NCBI GenBank assembly: GCA_902778165.1
Contig: CACYWQ010000002.1
Coordinates: forward strand, 62,001 to 126,000
Reading direction: 5' to 3'
Length of the DNA stretch: 64,000 nt
From: an uncultured Lachnospiraceae bacterium
GTDB taxonomy: Bacteria > Bacillota > Clostridia > Lachnospirales > Lachnospiraceae
This document shows, in pieces, positions 1-8,298 of the stretch (position 1 is its first letter; the number at the start of each line of letters is the position of its first letter). The notes beneath the pieces were generated by a model, which was given only the letters and a program-made list of their open reading frames with translations, was not told the origin of the DNA and did not search any database. A program made the position numbers and the translations under genes.

Positions 1-860
1 TTGCCTATAGAGATATGTATGTACGGACAAGGAAGAACATCCCCGTACTGTGTCACGGAGAACATGCCCTTAACGGCTATGCACCCCATATTCAAGCCAT
101 ATGCAGGCGTAAGATGTGAGTAGGTATTATATTCCTTTTCCAATGTATTAAAGTACTTAAGGTCTTCATCATTGATCAGGATGTCATACTGTCTCTCCCA
201 CGCGCCCACCGGCTTGGCAAATGTCACAAATACTCCTATATCCATCGCGTTGAAGTACTCAATAAATTTGATAAACTCATCTGAATAGAGTCTCTGTTTT
301 GTCACAACCGTTTGTATGAACAGATCCATACCTGCATCCTGACATGCTTTTACGGCATCCATTGTATGTTTAAACGAACCGTCATGAGCTCGGAACTGAT
401 CGTGCCCTTCTGGTTCCAGGCTGTCTATCGACAATTGAACTCTGTCTATGCCGATTTCCTTGAGATGCTTTGCTTTTTCAAAATCAAGAAACCATCCGTT
501 TGTATCCATATTAATATAGAATTTCTGAGGATCAATGGCCTTGACTACTTCATCAAGATCCGGGAATACCAAAGGTTCCCCGCCTGTTATAACGAATCTG
601 GCAAGTCCGAGTTCATCCGCCTGTCTGGCAAGTTCTCTGACATCGTCCGGTGTCATCTGTCTGTTCCCGTTTGTCCCCCTGAATCTTTTTATCGAACAGT
701 GCGTACAATGAAAATTGCAGGCATAATTATACTGCATCTGTATGATCGCGATCGACTCACCTCTCCGGATCTTCTCTTCGAATCGCTGGATCTTCTCATA
801 TACGTACGGTTTGTTTTCCTTAAGTTTGTTTCTCTTAACGGCTTCTCTTTCTGTAAGCAT
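1..860 (-). CDS. Radical SAM protein (3' end beyond window)
   Basis: Reading leftward from an ATG at 858-860, behind an AAGGAG site, the frame stays open for 286 codons to the window edge, so the C-terminus is missing. A CX3CX2C cluster (Cys48, Cys52, Cys55 within YACNFHCTHC) is the radical SAM [4Fe-4S] signature; it is followed by an ITGGEPL motif (the SAM-binding GGE) and LSIDS further along the barrel. A late Cys-containing stretch (GDVLPCPYIH) near the edge resembles the start of a SPASM or twitch auxiliary-cluster domain. It is the last visible gene of the glycan cluster, 55 bp after the NeuB-cupin gene. The substrate is unknown; modification of a sugar or of a peptide is equally possible. 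Family call is firm, function is not. Confidence 0.85.
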   Translation of the reverse strand, partial: MLTEREAVKRNKLKENKPYVYEKIQRFEEKIRRGESIAIIQMQYNYACNFHCTHCSIKRFRGTNGNRQMTPDDVRELARQADELGLARFVITGGEPLVFPDLDEVVKAIDPQKFYINMDTNGWFLDFEKAKHLKEIGIDRVQLSIDSLEPEGHDQFRAHDGSFKHTMDAVKACQDAGMDLFIQTVVTKQRLYSDEFIKFIEYFNAMDIGVFVTFAKPVGAWERQYDILINDEDLKYFNTLEKEYNTYSHLTPAYGLNMGCIAVKGMFSVTQYGDVLPCPYIHISIG

Positions 861-915
861 ATTTTTCTCCTTTTAACTGCTTTTATGTGTTACTTATGGT
901 AATCTGCCATTATTC

Positions 916-2442
916 TCATATCTGACCGTTGATCCGGTTCATCATATCCTTGGTAAAATGCACTTTGGTCTTTCTCGGACGGACAAAATTATCTTCATCA
1001 TCATAGTAAGAATCATTCACATAGTGCGTAGACGATATCTCCTCGAATATACAACCCGTATCCGAAGAGAAACTGTGTTTCATCCCCCGCTCGATTGTCA
1101 TCAGATCGCCTTTATGTAATACCTTAGTCTCACCGTTTATGACCATATTCAATTCTCCATGCAATACGACAAAGGTCTCTTCTTTCTTAAGATGATAATG
1201 ATCCGGATGAGACTGCCCCTTAAGCACGGCAAGTATCTTCTTGCAATACTCTCTGTTCACACAATCGATCATGGCAACGCCTGTCTTGTCATAATTCTCC
1301 AGACCATAATGATGTGATATCTCACACACGCTCCCGGTAGGAACGACAACTTTGCTCTCAGACAGGAGTGTGACAAGGTTCTTCATTATTTCAAGCACAG
1401 TCTGCGAATCATCTTTCTCTTCTATATCCGATTCCATAACCGGCGCATTAGCAGATGTTATATCTTTCCTGAGCTTTATCACGTTATATTTTGAAAGATC
1501 TCTTGCCGTAAGCTGGCCCGGAGAGCATGGAAAGGCAAGAAACACATTATCAGAAGATACTGTATCGCCTGCCTTTAGACCATTCTTCACAAACACGCCC
1601 CGTCTTAATGCTGCGAGATCTGCCTGCTCCTTATCGGTAGACTCGTATCTTCTGCCTTCCAGACCGCATATACTGTACGCCTCTCTTGCAGCGGCCAGCC
1701 ATTTAGCAACCTGTCCGGGATCTGCTGAGTAAGCATTAAGAGTTATGTCCTCTGTCGGTACTCCGACATGTTTTTCGAATATCTTCGCTCCCTTGGCTAC
1801 AGCAAGTCGTACCGGCATGATATTGTCCGGATCCTCATGTGTAGAAAAGCCTATTCTGATATTGGGAAAAGCTGCTCTGTAGTAATCTATCTGATTAAGC
1901 TGCAATCTGTCATTTGGTGTAGGATATTCAGCCACACAATGCATAAGCGAAAGATTGATGTTTCTGTTAACAAAGAAATTCACCACTCTGCATACGTCAT
2001 CCATGCCGCTTCCGGCACCTGATGCTATCACCGGAAGTCCTGCAGTTGCGATCTTCTCAAGAAGCGGCCAGTCAGTAAAAGAGCAGCTTGCTATCTTGAT
2101 ATAGTCATATTCCTGCTTTACGATATTATCTACAGACACTTCATCGAACGGAGTACATATGGCCTTAAAGCCACAAGCTCTTAATTCAGCCAGCAGCTCC
2201 GCAAATTGCTCCATATTAAGTCTTGTATCCTGAAATCTTTTGATGTTTTTGATGTCCATCCTGTCCTTATAGTCAGGATGTATAAATGAATCCAGATCTC
2301 TGTATTGAAATTTAAATGCATAATCAAACTCAGGATAAGAATCACATACATTACGGATCTCTCTTATGATCCGTCTCCCGTGCTCTACACTACCCTGATG
2401 GTTATTGGCCATTTCAAATATAAATAACGGTCTGTCTGACAT
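916..2442 (-). CDS. NeuB-family sialic-acid-like synthase fused to a C-terminal cupin
   Basis: A 508-residue protein. Residues about 1-270 form a NeuB-type TIM barrel (start FEMANNHQGS, later FSTHEDPD and FEKHVGV, matching the NeuB patterns around the metal-binding His and Lys). About 280-345 is a SAF/antifreeze-like domain (RRGVFVKNGLKAGD). About 385-480 is a cupin with the metal-type pattern HYH...E...H (DHYHLKKEETFVVLHGEL, then MKHSF). NeuB enzymes condense phosphoenolpyruvate with an N-acetylated hexose to give nonulosonic acids, and are usually about 340-350 residues, so the cupin is an added 160-residue module. GGAGGGGAG precedes the ATG. It lies between a ThDP enzyme and a radical SAM gene downstream of flagellin genes, which suggests flagellar or surface sugar synthesis. 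The exact product cannot be read from sequence. Confidence 0.85.
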   Translation of the reverse strand: MSDRPLFIFEMANNHQGSVEHGRRIIREIRNVCDSYPEFDYAFKFQYRDLDSFIHPDYKDRMDIKNIKRFQDTRLNMEQFAELLAELRACGFKAICTPFDEVSVDNIVKQEYDYIKIASCSFTDWPLLEKIATAGLPVIASGAGSGMDDVCRVVNFFVNRNINLSLMHCVAEYPTPNDRLQLNQIDYYRAAFPNIRIGFSTHEDPDNIMPVRLAVAKGAKIFEKHVGVPTEDITLNAYSADPGQVAKWLAAAREAYSICGLEGRRYESTDKEQADLAALRRGVFVKNGLKAGDTVSSDNVFLAFPCSPGQLTARDLSKYNVIKLRKDITSANAPVMESDIEEKDDSQTVLEIMKNLVTLLSESKVVVPTGSVCEISHHYGLENYDKTGVAMIDCVNREYCKKILAVLKGQSHPDHYHLKKEETFVVLHGELNMVINGETKVLHKGDLMTIERGMKHSFSSDTGCIFEEISSTHYVNDSYYDDEDNFVRPRKTKVHFTKDMMNRINGQI

Positions 2443-2492
2443 GTTTTCTCCCCTCCGATGATCTGACTTGCTATATCCTCTGCAATTATCAA

Positions 2493-4361
2493 CTATATTA
2501 ACTCAATGTCTCTGTATATACTGTCCATTTCTTCTTCACTTAAGAACGGGAAGGGATTTTCCAATGCTGCGGATACTCTCTTGCCCGTCTCATCTACACT
2601 GGATATACACTTTGGTATCTCATCAAATAAGATCGATCCTCTGAATTCGCATAACACAGGTCCCTGCATACCCATCACTTCACGAACAACATCTTCTATA
2701 AGCTCATTGTCTTCTATCAGATAATATGGTATCCCATATGCATCCGCTATCCTGCCAAGATTTGGTATGGTAACACCACTGTCCGGATCGCTCCCAACAT
2801 GGAACCCGTCGAAATTACGATCCTGCATAGTAGCAATTGCAGCATATCCCGTATTACTGAATATAAACATCTTGGCATTGATACCGTGATGGACAATTGT
2901 CTGTAATTCCTGAATATTTAGCTGGAGACTGCCATCTCCCTCAAACATTATTACTCTGCGACTGTCAGCGGGAATATCTGATGCAAACCATGCACCTATA
3001 GCATGTGGAAGAGCAAATCCCATAGACCCAAATCCCATGGATGATATAAGTCTCTGTCCTGCTTTATGTCTGAATGCTATATGTCCGGCAGTATTACATC
3101 TGCTGGTCGAAGATATCGATATAATATCATCGACAGTACAATACCCAGATACTATGTCTGTAAGTTTATACAAATCCACTCCCGGCAGATTCGCTATTTG
3201 CTTCTCAGACAATAACGGATATTTTTTTCGAAGACTATCACATTCATCTGTCCATTCTTTCCGGCAAGAGCTTGCTGTAACATCAGAAATAGCAGAAATA
3301 TCCGAATCCTGGTTAAGTCTGTCATTCAATCTTTCCAGAAAATACGTTATATCACAATTGATTCCGATCATATCAGGCATACTTAGTTTATCAATCTCAT
3401 GACTGTCGATATCGACAACATATTTCCTGGCTCTGCAAGCAAAATGCTCTTCATTGAAAGCAGTAATCATGTTATCCATTCGGCTTCCGAGAACTATAAG
3501 CAAATCTGCTCCCTGTATTATGAGATTGGAATATCTTCTGGCCTGTAACCCCGGACTCCCGTAGAATAATGGATCATCATCATCAAATAGCGCAAGTTCT
3601 CTCCATGTTGTCTGTACTGGAATAGATAGTTTCTTTACCAGTTCTCTAAAGTTATTCTCTGCGCCGGATGCCTTAAGTCCGTGTCCCACCAAAAACAGCG
3701 GTCTCCTTGATCTTGCGAGATCATTAATGAGTCCGTCTATCTTTTCATCTATATCTGCCGTATTTGGCTCCTTATGTATTTGAATATCGTCCGACATATT
3801 ATCATTATCACAGTCATATGAATATCCAAGCAACGCCTCCGGGTCTACTTCGGAGTTCTGTATATCCAACGGAATATCTATCCATACCGGACCTCTGCGA
3901 CCATGCAATGCCATGTATATTGCCTTCTCCAGATGGAACCTGATGCTGTTTTTGTCTGTCACAGTTACAGCATACTTAGTCACCGGTTTAGCCATTGAAA
4001 CGATATCATTTTCCTGTGCACCAAACTGGCGGACTCCTCTTAATGATGCAAAATCGCTTGTTTTGACCTGACCGCTGATGAAAAGAACCGGTGTAGAATC
4101 CACATAAGCTGCACCGGCTGCAGTGAGAGCATTTGTCCCACCCGGACCGGTAGTTACCAAACATACGCCTAGATCATTATTCTCGATAGCATAACCCACT
4201 GCCGCAATTCCGGCTGCTTGCTCATGATGACAACAAACATATTCAATGTCACTGTGGCCCAATGCATCCATGAGATACATCATTCCACCGCCGCTTAGCA
4301 TAAAAATGTGCTTTACACTATTCTTTTTCAGATGACTCATCACATAATCTGATAATTGCAT
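2493..4361 (-). CDS. ThDP-dependent enzyme, acetolactate-synthase-like
   Basis: A 622-residue protein with the three-domain ThDP layout of the acetolactate synthase/pyruvate oxidase family: N-terminal PYR domain with the cofactor-activating Glu47 in CCHHEQAAG and a TTGPGGTN loop, a central Rossmann-like domain (LFLVGHGLKASGAE), and a C-terminal PP domain with the GDG...N metal/diphosphate motif (FEGDGSLQLN to FSNTGY). It sits in a glycan cluster, far from any ilv or leu gene, and no small regulatory subunit adjoins it, so branched-chain amino acid synthesis is unlikely. A role in making an unusual keto-sugar or acyl donor is inferred. The site preceding its ATG is a weak ribosome-binding site. 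Family is clear; substrate is not. Confidence 0.85.
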   Translation of the reverse strand: MQLSDYVMSHLKKNSVKHIFMLSGGGMMYLMDALGHSDIEYVCCHHEQAAGIAAVGYAIENNDLGVCLVTTGPGGTNALTAAGAAYVDSTPVLFISGQVKTSDFASLRGVRQFGAQENDIVSMAKPVTKYAVTVTDKNSIRFHLEKAIYMALHGRRGPVWIDIPLDIQNSEVDPEALLGYSYDCDNDNMSDDIQIHKEPNTADIDEKIDGLINDLARSRRPLFLVGHGLKASGAENNFRELVKKLSIPVQTTWRELALFDDDDPLFYGSPGLQARRYSNLIIQGADLLIVLGSRMDNMITAFNEEHFACRARKYVVDIDSHEIDKLSMPDMIGINCDITYFLERLNDRLNQDSDISAISDVTASSCRKEWTDECDSLRKKYPLLSEKQIANLPGVDLYKLTDIVSGYCTVDDIISISSTSRCNTAGHIAFRHKAGQRLISSMGFGSMGFALPHAIGAWFASDIPADSRRVIMFEGDGSLQLNIQELQTIVHHGINAKMFIFSNTGYAAIATMQDRNFDGFHVGSDPDSGVTIPNLGRIADAYGIPYYLIEDNELIEDVVREVMGMQGPVLCEFRGSILFDEIPKCISSVDETGKRVSAALENPFPFLSEEEMDSIYRDIELI

Positions 4362-4436
4362 ATAATGATATATACCTATGTTGAACCGGTTTCATGCCGA
4401 TTCCTTCCTTTCTATCCTTCTGATAAACGCTGATAT

Positions 4437-5627
4437 TCAGATTACATATCCAAGCAACTGCTGAAATATCTTCGCGACTTGCTCGCTATCATACTCTCTC
4501 TCTGAAAAGTCTTCCAAGATACTATCAACCGCTCCTACTCTTATGTTTCGCCTTGGCTTATCCTCATCCTTTAGTAACTCTATTTTTACTGCATTGGCTA
4601 CATCATCTATAGGTATCTGTTCCTTAGACATCTTGCCCTCACGTATATATCCTGCCATCTCTACCAAAAGCTTAGTAAGCTCATTTCTATCTTGTATCTG
4701 TGTCAGGTCATACCTTATATCATAATTGTCATTAGCTATATCCATCACTACGCCTTTCGGTATATCCGATATACGTTCCCATCTACTCAGAGCATGTGAC
4801 AATGTCTCTGGAGTTAATACACCAAGTTCATGTAATTGTAAAAGCCTGTTTCGTTCTGCAAGTATCCACGGGAGACTTGCAACCTTCTTGATGACATAGT
4901 CCTTGTATGGATTATATATATCAGGAAGAGCGTCATTAATATCTATCCATGAATCCTTCCATACTATAAATGCGTCATTCGTCCACGTAGATTCCGACAA
5001 ATTACTCATACAGATCCTTTTGCCCATCTCTATTCTAGCGATGCGCGGGTTATCGATTCTACTCAACCCATCAAACAATGCATAAAAATGTCCGAAATCA
5101 CACATTGGACGATTGGGAATTGGCGCCGTATAATCTTTAAGAACACTCTCTGTATTAAGTATGGCTACATTCATTGATGTGGATATCGGCGCCCACCTTT
5201 GATATAATTCCTCTGCCGAATCTATATATGTCTTATCTCCAGGTCTTGTAGCAATGATTATTGCATCATAGTTCTCATCTGCAGCGTCTAATATTTCCTT
5301 TAATGCTGATTCCTCTACCCATGCACGATCCTTTGACATCCATACATATCTATAGTGTTTCTTAAGAGCGACTCCGGTATATATCATATCTCTTTTTATA
5401 TGAGGCGGTGCTCCAGTCTCTACCTGTACATGTATCAGATTATCGTATCCCTCTGCGTTAAATCTTTCTATAACCTTCTTTGTATCGTCATTGTCACTTG
5501 AGTCATAGTAATATATCTCTATACCACATCTCTTATAATGCTCTGCACAATTACTAAGAACATCCTCCACAACATCCGGATGATTGTATGTTGGCACCTC
5601 CATTGCTATCAAATTTGAATATGACAT
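4437..5627 (-). CDS. Glycosyltransferase, GT2-like (GT-A fold)
   Basis: A 396-residue soluble protein opening with MEVPTYNHPDVVEDVL, the first strand of GT2-type transferases, followed by YYYDSSDND, which fits the early Asp that contacts the nucleotide. YVWMSKDRAW occupies the place of the usual DXD/DDD region. The C-terminal 150 residues are helical and acidic and match nothing I recognise. It is the third transferase in order of transcription in the cluster below the flagellins, separated from its upstream neighbour by 21 bp. It probably adds a sugar to a flagellin or surface glycan. No signal peptide or membrane segment is visible. The family assignment is moderately confident and donor and acceptor are unknown. 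Confidence 0.7.
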   Translation of the reverse strand: MSYSNLIAMEVPTYNHPDVVEDVLSNCAEHYKRCGIEIYYYDSSDNDDTKKVIERFNAEGYDNLIHVQVETGAPPHIKRDMIYTGVALKKHYRYVWMSKDRAWVEESALKEILDAADENYDAIIIATRPGDKTYIDSAEELYQRWAPISTSMNVAILNTESVLKDYTAPIPNRPMCDFGHFYALFDGLSRIDNPRIARIEMGKRICMSNLSESTWTNDAFIVWKDSWIDINDALPDIYNPYKDYVIKKVASLPWILAERNRLLQLHELGVLTPETLSHALSRWERISDIPKGVVMDIANDNYDIRYDLTQIQDRNELTKLLVEMAGYIREGKMSKEQIPIDDVANAVKIELLKDEDKPRRNIRVGAVDSILEDFSEREYDSEQVAKIFQQLLGYVI

Positions 5628-5648
5628 AATAACACTTACATTCCTTTT

Positions 5649-6875
5649 CTATGATTCAATACTCTCGACTATAGTACTTATCCTATCTTTGATATTACCA
5701 CATTCAAGAACCTTTTTTTGTACTCGACTTGCAATTCGTTGTCGTTCATTGGGATTCTTAAGATATTTGTGCAATTTGCACTCCATGTCATATAGATTCT
5801 TGAATGTAACAGGCCCATCATCTCCTAGAATAGCCAAATCTGTGTTGTAAGAGCATAGTACAAATGCACCGGACGCTAATATATTCCATAGTTCTTCTGT
5901 AATCATTCCTTTATCGGAGAATTTTGAAAAATATACAACTATGCTGTAAGTAGATAGAGCCTGATAGCCATGCACCTTAAGATCCTCCGCGCTTATTCGG
6001 CTTAGTTCTTTATTTGTATAAGGCAGTTCTTTATACATGGCAAATGTTATAGTCCTAAGCGCTTTTACACTTATCATATAGTGTACATATATATATCCAA
6101 TAGAAGCGTCAATTTCTGGATAAAAAAATTGATCATTATAGTAATCAGCCTTTGAAGCTATACTATTCTTTATATACGGATATTTCTCTTCTAAATCATT
6201 CTTTATGTATTGAGGAAAATCATCTTCACAAACATTCAGTTCAAGATTTCCTCTTACTGCTTCCGTCACTGCACTCAAATAACCTTTTGTAGCATCTTTC
6301 AATTCGCTGAGTTTTGTGGACAAATTTGGACTCATATTAAGACCATCTACGTAAAAAATAGTTCCATTATCAGACTCTTCACTATTACAAAAATACGGTG
6401 TTACATTAGGCCTCGGCTCAAAATCGTATCCTAATGGCATATAGTGTATATTTTCTGTGCCTAGCTTCTTATATTTTGAATATAACTCCGGAACCGCTAC
6501 GTATACTGTATTCCATCCATTTTTGACACTAAAACTATATACATCTCCATCCAACGGGGATGTTATCCATGATATATACTTTTTATTCAATGCCCCACAT
6601 AAAAGTGATATCTTCTCATAAAAGCCGCAAGTGAATACTCCCTCTGAATTATTTTCAGAAATCTTTTCGACTATAGTTAATAGAACGGAATCCGAGATTC
6701 GCAGATTTGAATCTTCTGTATGTGCTTCCCTAGAAACCATAGAAATACCATTTGTAATATTCCTTGAAATATCAAACGCTAAAATATCGGGGTATATTTC
6801 CAAGAAGATATCATATATAGGATCGTTTTCTTTTACTTTAATATATATATATACCATTTTTGTTTTTATCGGCAT
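5649..6875 (-). CDS. Glycosyltransferase-like protein, GT-B/CgeB-like C-terminus
   Basis: A 408-residue protein. The last 100 residues (YFSKFSDKGMITEELWNILASGAFVLCSYN..., ending KNPNERQRIASRVQKKVLE) match the C-terminal part of GT-B transferases of the CgeB/Glyco_trans_1_2 type, where the conserved Glu precedes a small 'ASG' turn. The N-terminal half is weakly conserved. A-T-rich codons are more frequent here than in the atp or dnaK genes, as in the neighbouring transferases. AAGGAA lies 10 bp before the ATG. The gap to the preceding transferase is 18 bp, consistent with one operon. Likely role: sugar transfer in flagellin or surface glycan assembly; acceptor unknown. Confidence 0.65.
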   Translation of the reverse strand: MPIKTKMVYIYIKVKENDPIYDIFLEIYPDILAFDISRNITNGISMVSREAHTEDSNLRISDSVLLTIVEKISENNSEGVFTCGFYEKISLLCGALNKKYISWITSPLDGDVYSFSVKNGWNTVYVAVPELYSKYKKLGTENIHYMPLGYDFEPRPNVTPYFCNSEESDNGTIFYVDGLNMSPNLSTKLSELKDATKGYLSAVTEAVRGNLELNVCEDDFPQYIKNDLEEKYPYIKNSIASKADYYNDQFFYPEIDASIGYIYVHYMISVKALRTITFAMYKELPYTNKELSRISAEDLKVHGYQALSTYSIVVYFSKFSDKGMITEELWNILASGAFVLCSYNTDLAILGDDGPVTFKNLYDMECKLHKYLKNPNERQRIASRVQKKVLECGNIKDRISTIVESIES

Positions 6876-6893
6876 CAGTTTGCCGTTCCTTTT

Positions 6894-8132
6894 TTACATC
6901 AATTCCAAAGATTCCTTTAATCCGGAAAGTTCAAAGGCCCTACTTAATAGAAGCGGATAATTGTATTTCTTTTTTACAGTTTCATAACCTGCTCTTGCAA
7001 TTCTCTTCCTCACATCATCATTCTTTAAATAGTATTCACATTTCTCATATGCCTCCTCTATGCTCCTGAAGATAGCAATATTTACCCCGTCTATGAAATC
7101 ATCATCAAAGTCTTTCTGATAATTTGTCAAAAGGAAACCTCCACATCCCATTATATCCAAGCAGCGCAGTGGCATACCGGCTTTTATAGCTTTATATGTG
7201 ATGTTCAGATTAATATCGCTACATTTAAATACCAGTGGCATCTCTTTGTTATAATTAACTCGACCACATTCAATCGCATTTTTTATTATGCTACTCTTTG
7301 ATCCTGAATATAATTTGAATTTAAAATGCGACGAGAGCATAGATATTATTAACACTCTTTCTTTATTGGTTACAGCATGGCTTAACATTTTTGATAATTT
7401 TAGTGACAATTCATCTCTTAGTTTTTCTTCGCCTTCCTCGCTGTTATAATCGTCTATGTTAATATCACTTTCTTTCTTTAGCACATCTCTAAGAAACTCT
7501 CTATTATCAATCCATTCAAGCAAATGTTCACTTCGGAATGTTTCTATAACCTGCGAATCATATCTTCCCGTAGCTGAATCAATTACTCCATTAAAATATC
7601 CTTTGTAATAATCTGAGAGATTGTCTGCATAGTTCTCTATTGAACTCTCGTAAAGTGATCCAACAAAAGAAATCTGTGCTTGATAGCGTTCTCTATCAGA
7701 TTTACTCGGATGCAATCTATCGAAACTGTCCGTGTCAGCAGCTAGCGGAAGATAATGTGCACGTTTCATGTTATATCTGTTTTGCATTCTGCTGGCTTCA
7801 TAACTGTCAAATGTAAAGATATGTGTGTTATCATATAGCAAAGTATCAAATTCATCAAAACGAATAGGAGAATCATACAGCCACGCTATATATGGAATAT
7901 CATACTTATTACACGCCTTACTGAGATAATCGAAGAAATTGACACTTATTACAGCATCGATGTTCTTATCCTTCAAGTAATCTACAAAAAAATCATAATG
8001 CGCCTTATCCCTTTGATCGCTCATTCCTATATCCACGACAATACATCTGAATCCCATTTGTACCAGCGCATTATAAATCGGTGTATAGTCATTTACCGTA
8101 CGCCACGAAAATATCATTATTTTCTTTTGCAT
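6894..8132 (-). CDS. CgeB-like glycosyltransferase
   Basis: A 412-residue protein with an N-terminal half resembling DUF3880/CgeB proteins (MIFSWRTVNDYTPIYNALVQ, then PYIAWLYDSP and HIFTFDSYEASRM) and a C-terminal Glyco_trans_1_2-like half (AGMPLRCLDIMGCGGFLLTNYQ, YEKCEYYLKNDDVRKRIARAGYE). The pattern of a small 'GCGGF' turn after an acidic residue is the GT-B donor-site loop. CgeB relatives act on spore or surface glycans, and in flagellar loci such proteins commonly decorate flagellin. It is the first gene of the glycan cluster, 166 bp below the second flagellin and separated from it by a hairpin. Function beyond sugar transfer is not readable. Confidence 0.75.
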   Translation of the reverse strand: MQKKIMIFSWRTVNDYTPIYNALVQMGFRCIVVDIGMSDQRDKAHYDFFVDYLKDKNIDAVISVNFFDYLSKACNKYDIPYIAWLYDSPIRFDEFDTLLYDNTHIFTFDSYEASRMQNRYNMKRAHYLPLAADTDSFDRLHPSKSDRERYQAQISFVGSLYESSIENYADNLSDYYKGYFNGVIDSATGRYDSQVIETFRSEHLLEWIDNREFLRDVLKKESDINIDDYNSEEGEEKLRDELSLKLSKMLSHAVTNKERVLIISMLSSHFKFKLYSGSKSSIIKNAIECGRVNYNKEMPLVFKCSDINLNITYKAIKAGMPLRCLDIMGCGGFLLTNYQKDFDDDFIDGVNIAIFRSIEEAYEKCEYYLKNDDVRKRIARAGYETVKKKYNYPLLLSRAFELSGLKESLELM

Positions 8133-8175
8133 CTAAATAATATCTCCAAACATATAAAATGAATCTACAGAAAAT

Positions 8176-8199
8176 GCGGAGGTTCAAATGAACCTCCGC
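8176..8199 (-). terminator. Hairpin terminator after second flagellin
   Basis: A perfect 10-bp inverted repeat (gcggaggttc / gaacctccgc) with a 4-base loop, flanked by A-runs and T-runs on both sides, lies about 100 bp after the flagellin stop codon and 43 bp before the first glycosyltransferase. On the minus strand the tail is ATTTTCTG, so termination may be partial, which would set a step in expression between flagellin and the transferase genes. Confidence 0.75.
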
Positions 8200-8245
8200 T
8201 TTTCAATGGTACTACTTCTCATATAAGTATCTTTTAAATACCGCT

Positions 8246-8273
8246 ATATCGGCCCAAGTATTAAATCTACTTA
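8246..8273 (-). promoter_or_regulatory. Possible sigma-D promoter before glycosyltransferase cluster
   Basis: CCGATAT (minus strand, 8252-8246) matches the sigma-D -10 element exactly. A TAAG at 8270-8273 lies 17 bases upstream, one base longer than the spacing at the first flagellin and a 3/4 match to TAAA. The hairpin at 8176-8199 would lie in the transcribed leader, so any transcript must read through it. Supported mainly by recurrence of the same heptamer at neighbouring genes. Confidence 0.35.
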
Positions 8274-8298
8274 TATTTGTTTTCCAGCATTACCCTAA

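Noticed and set aside
312..902. Plus-strand 196-codon frame
   Set aside because: Antisense to the radical SAM gene, whose Cys motif and ribosome-binding site are clear on the minus strand.
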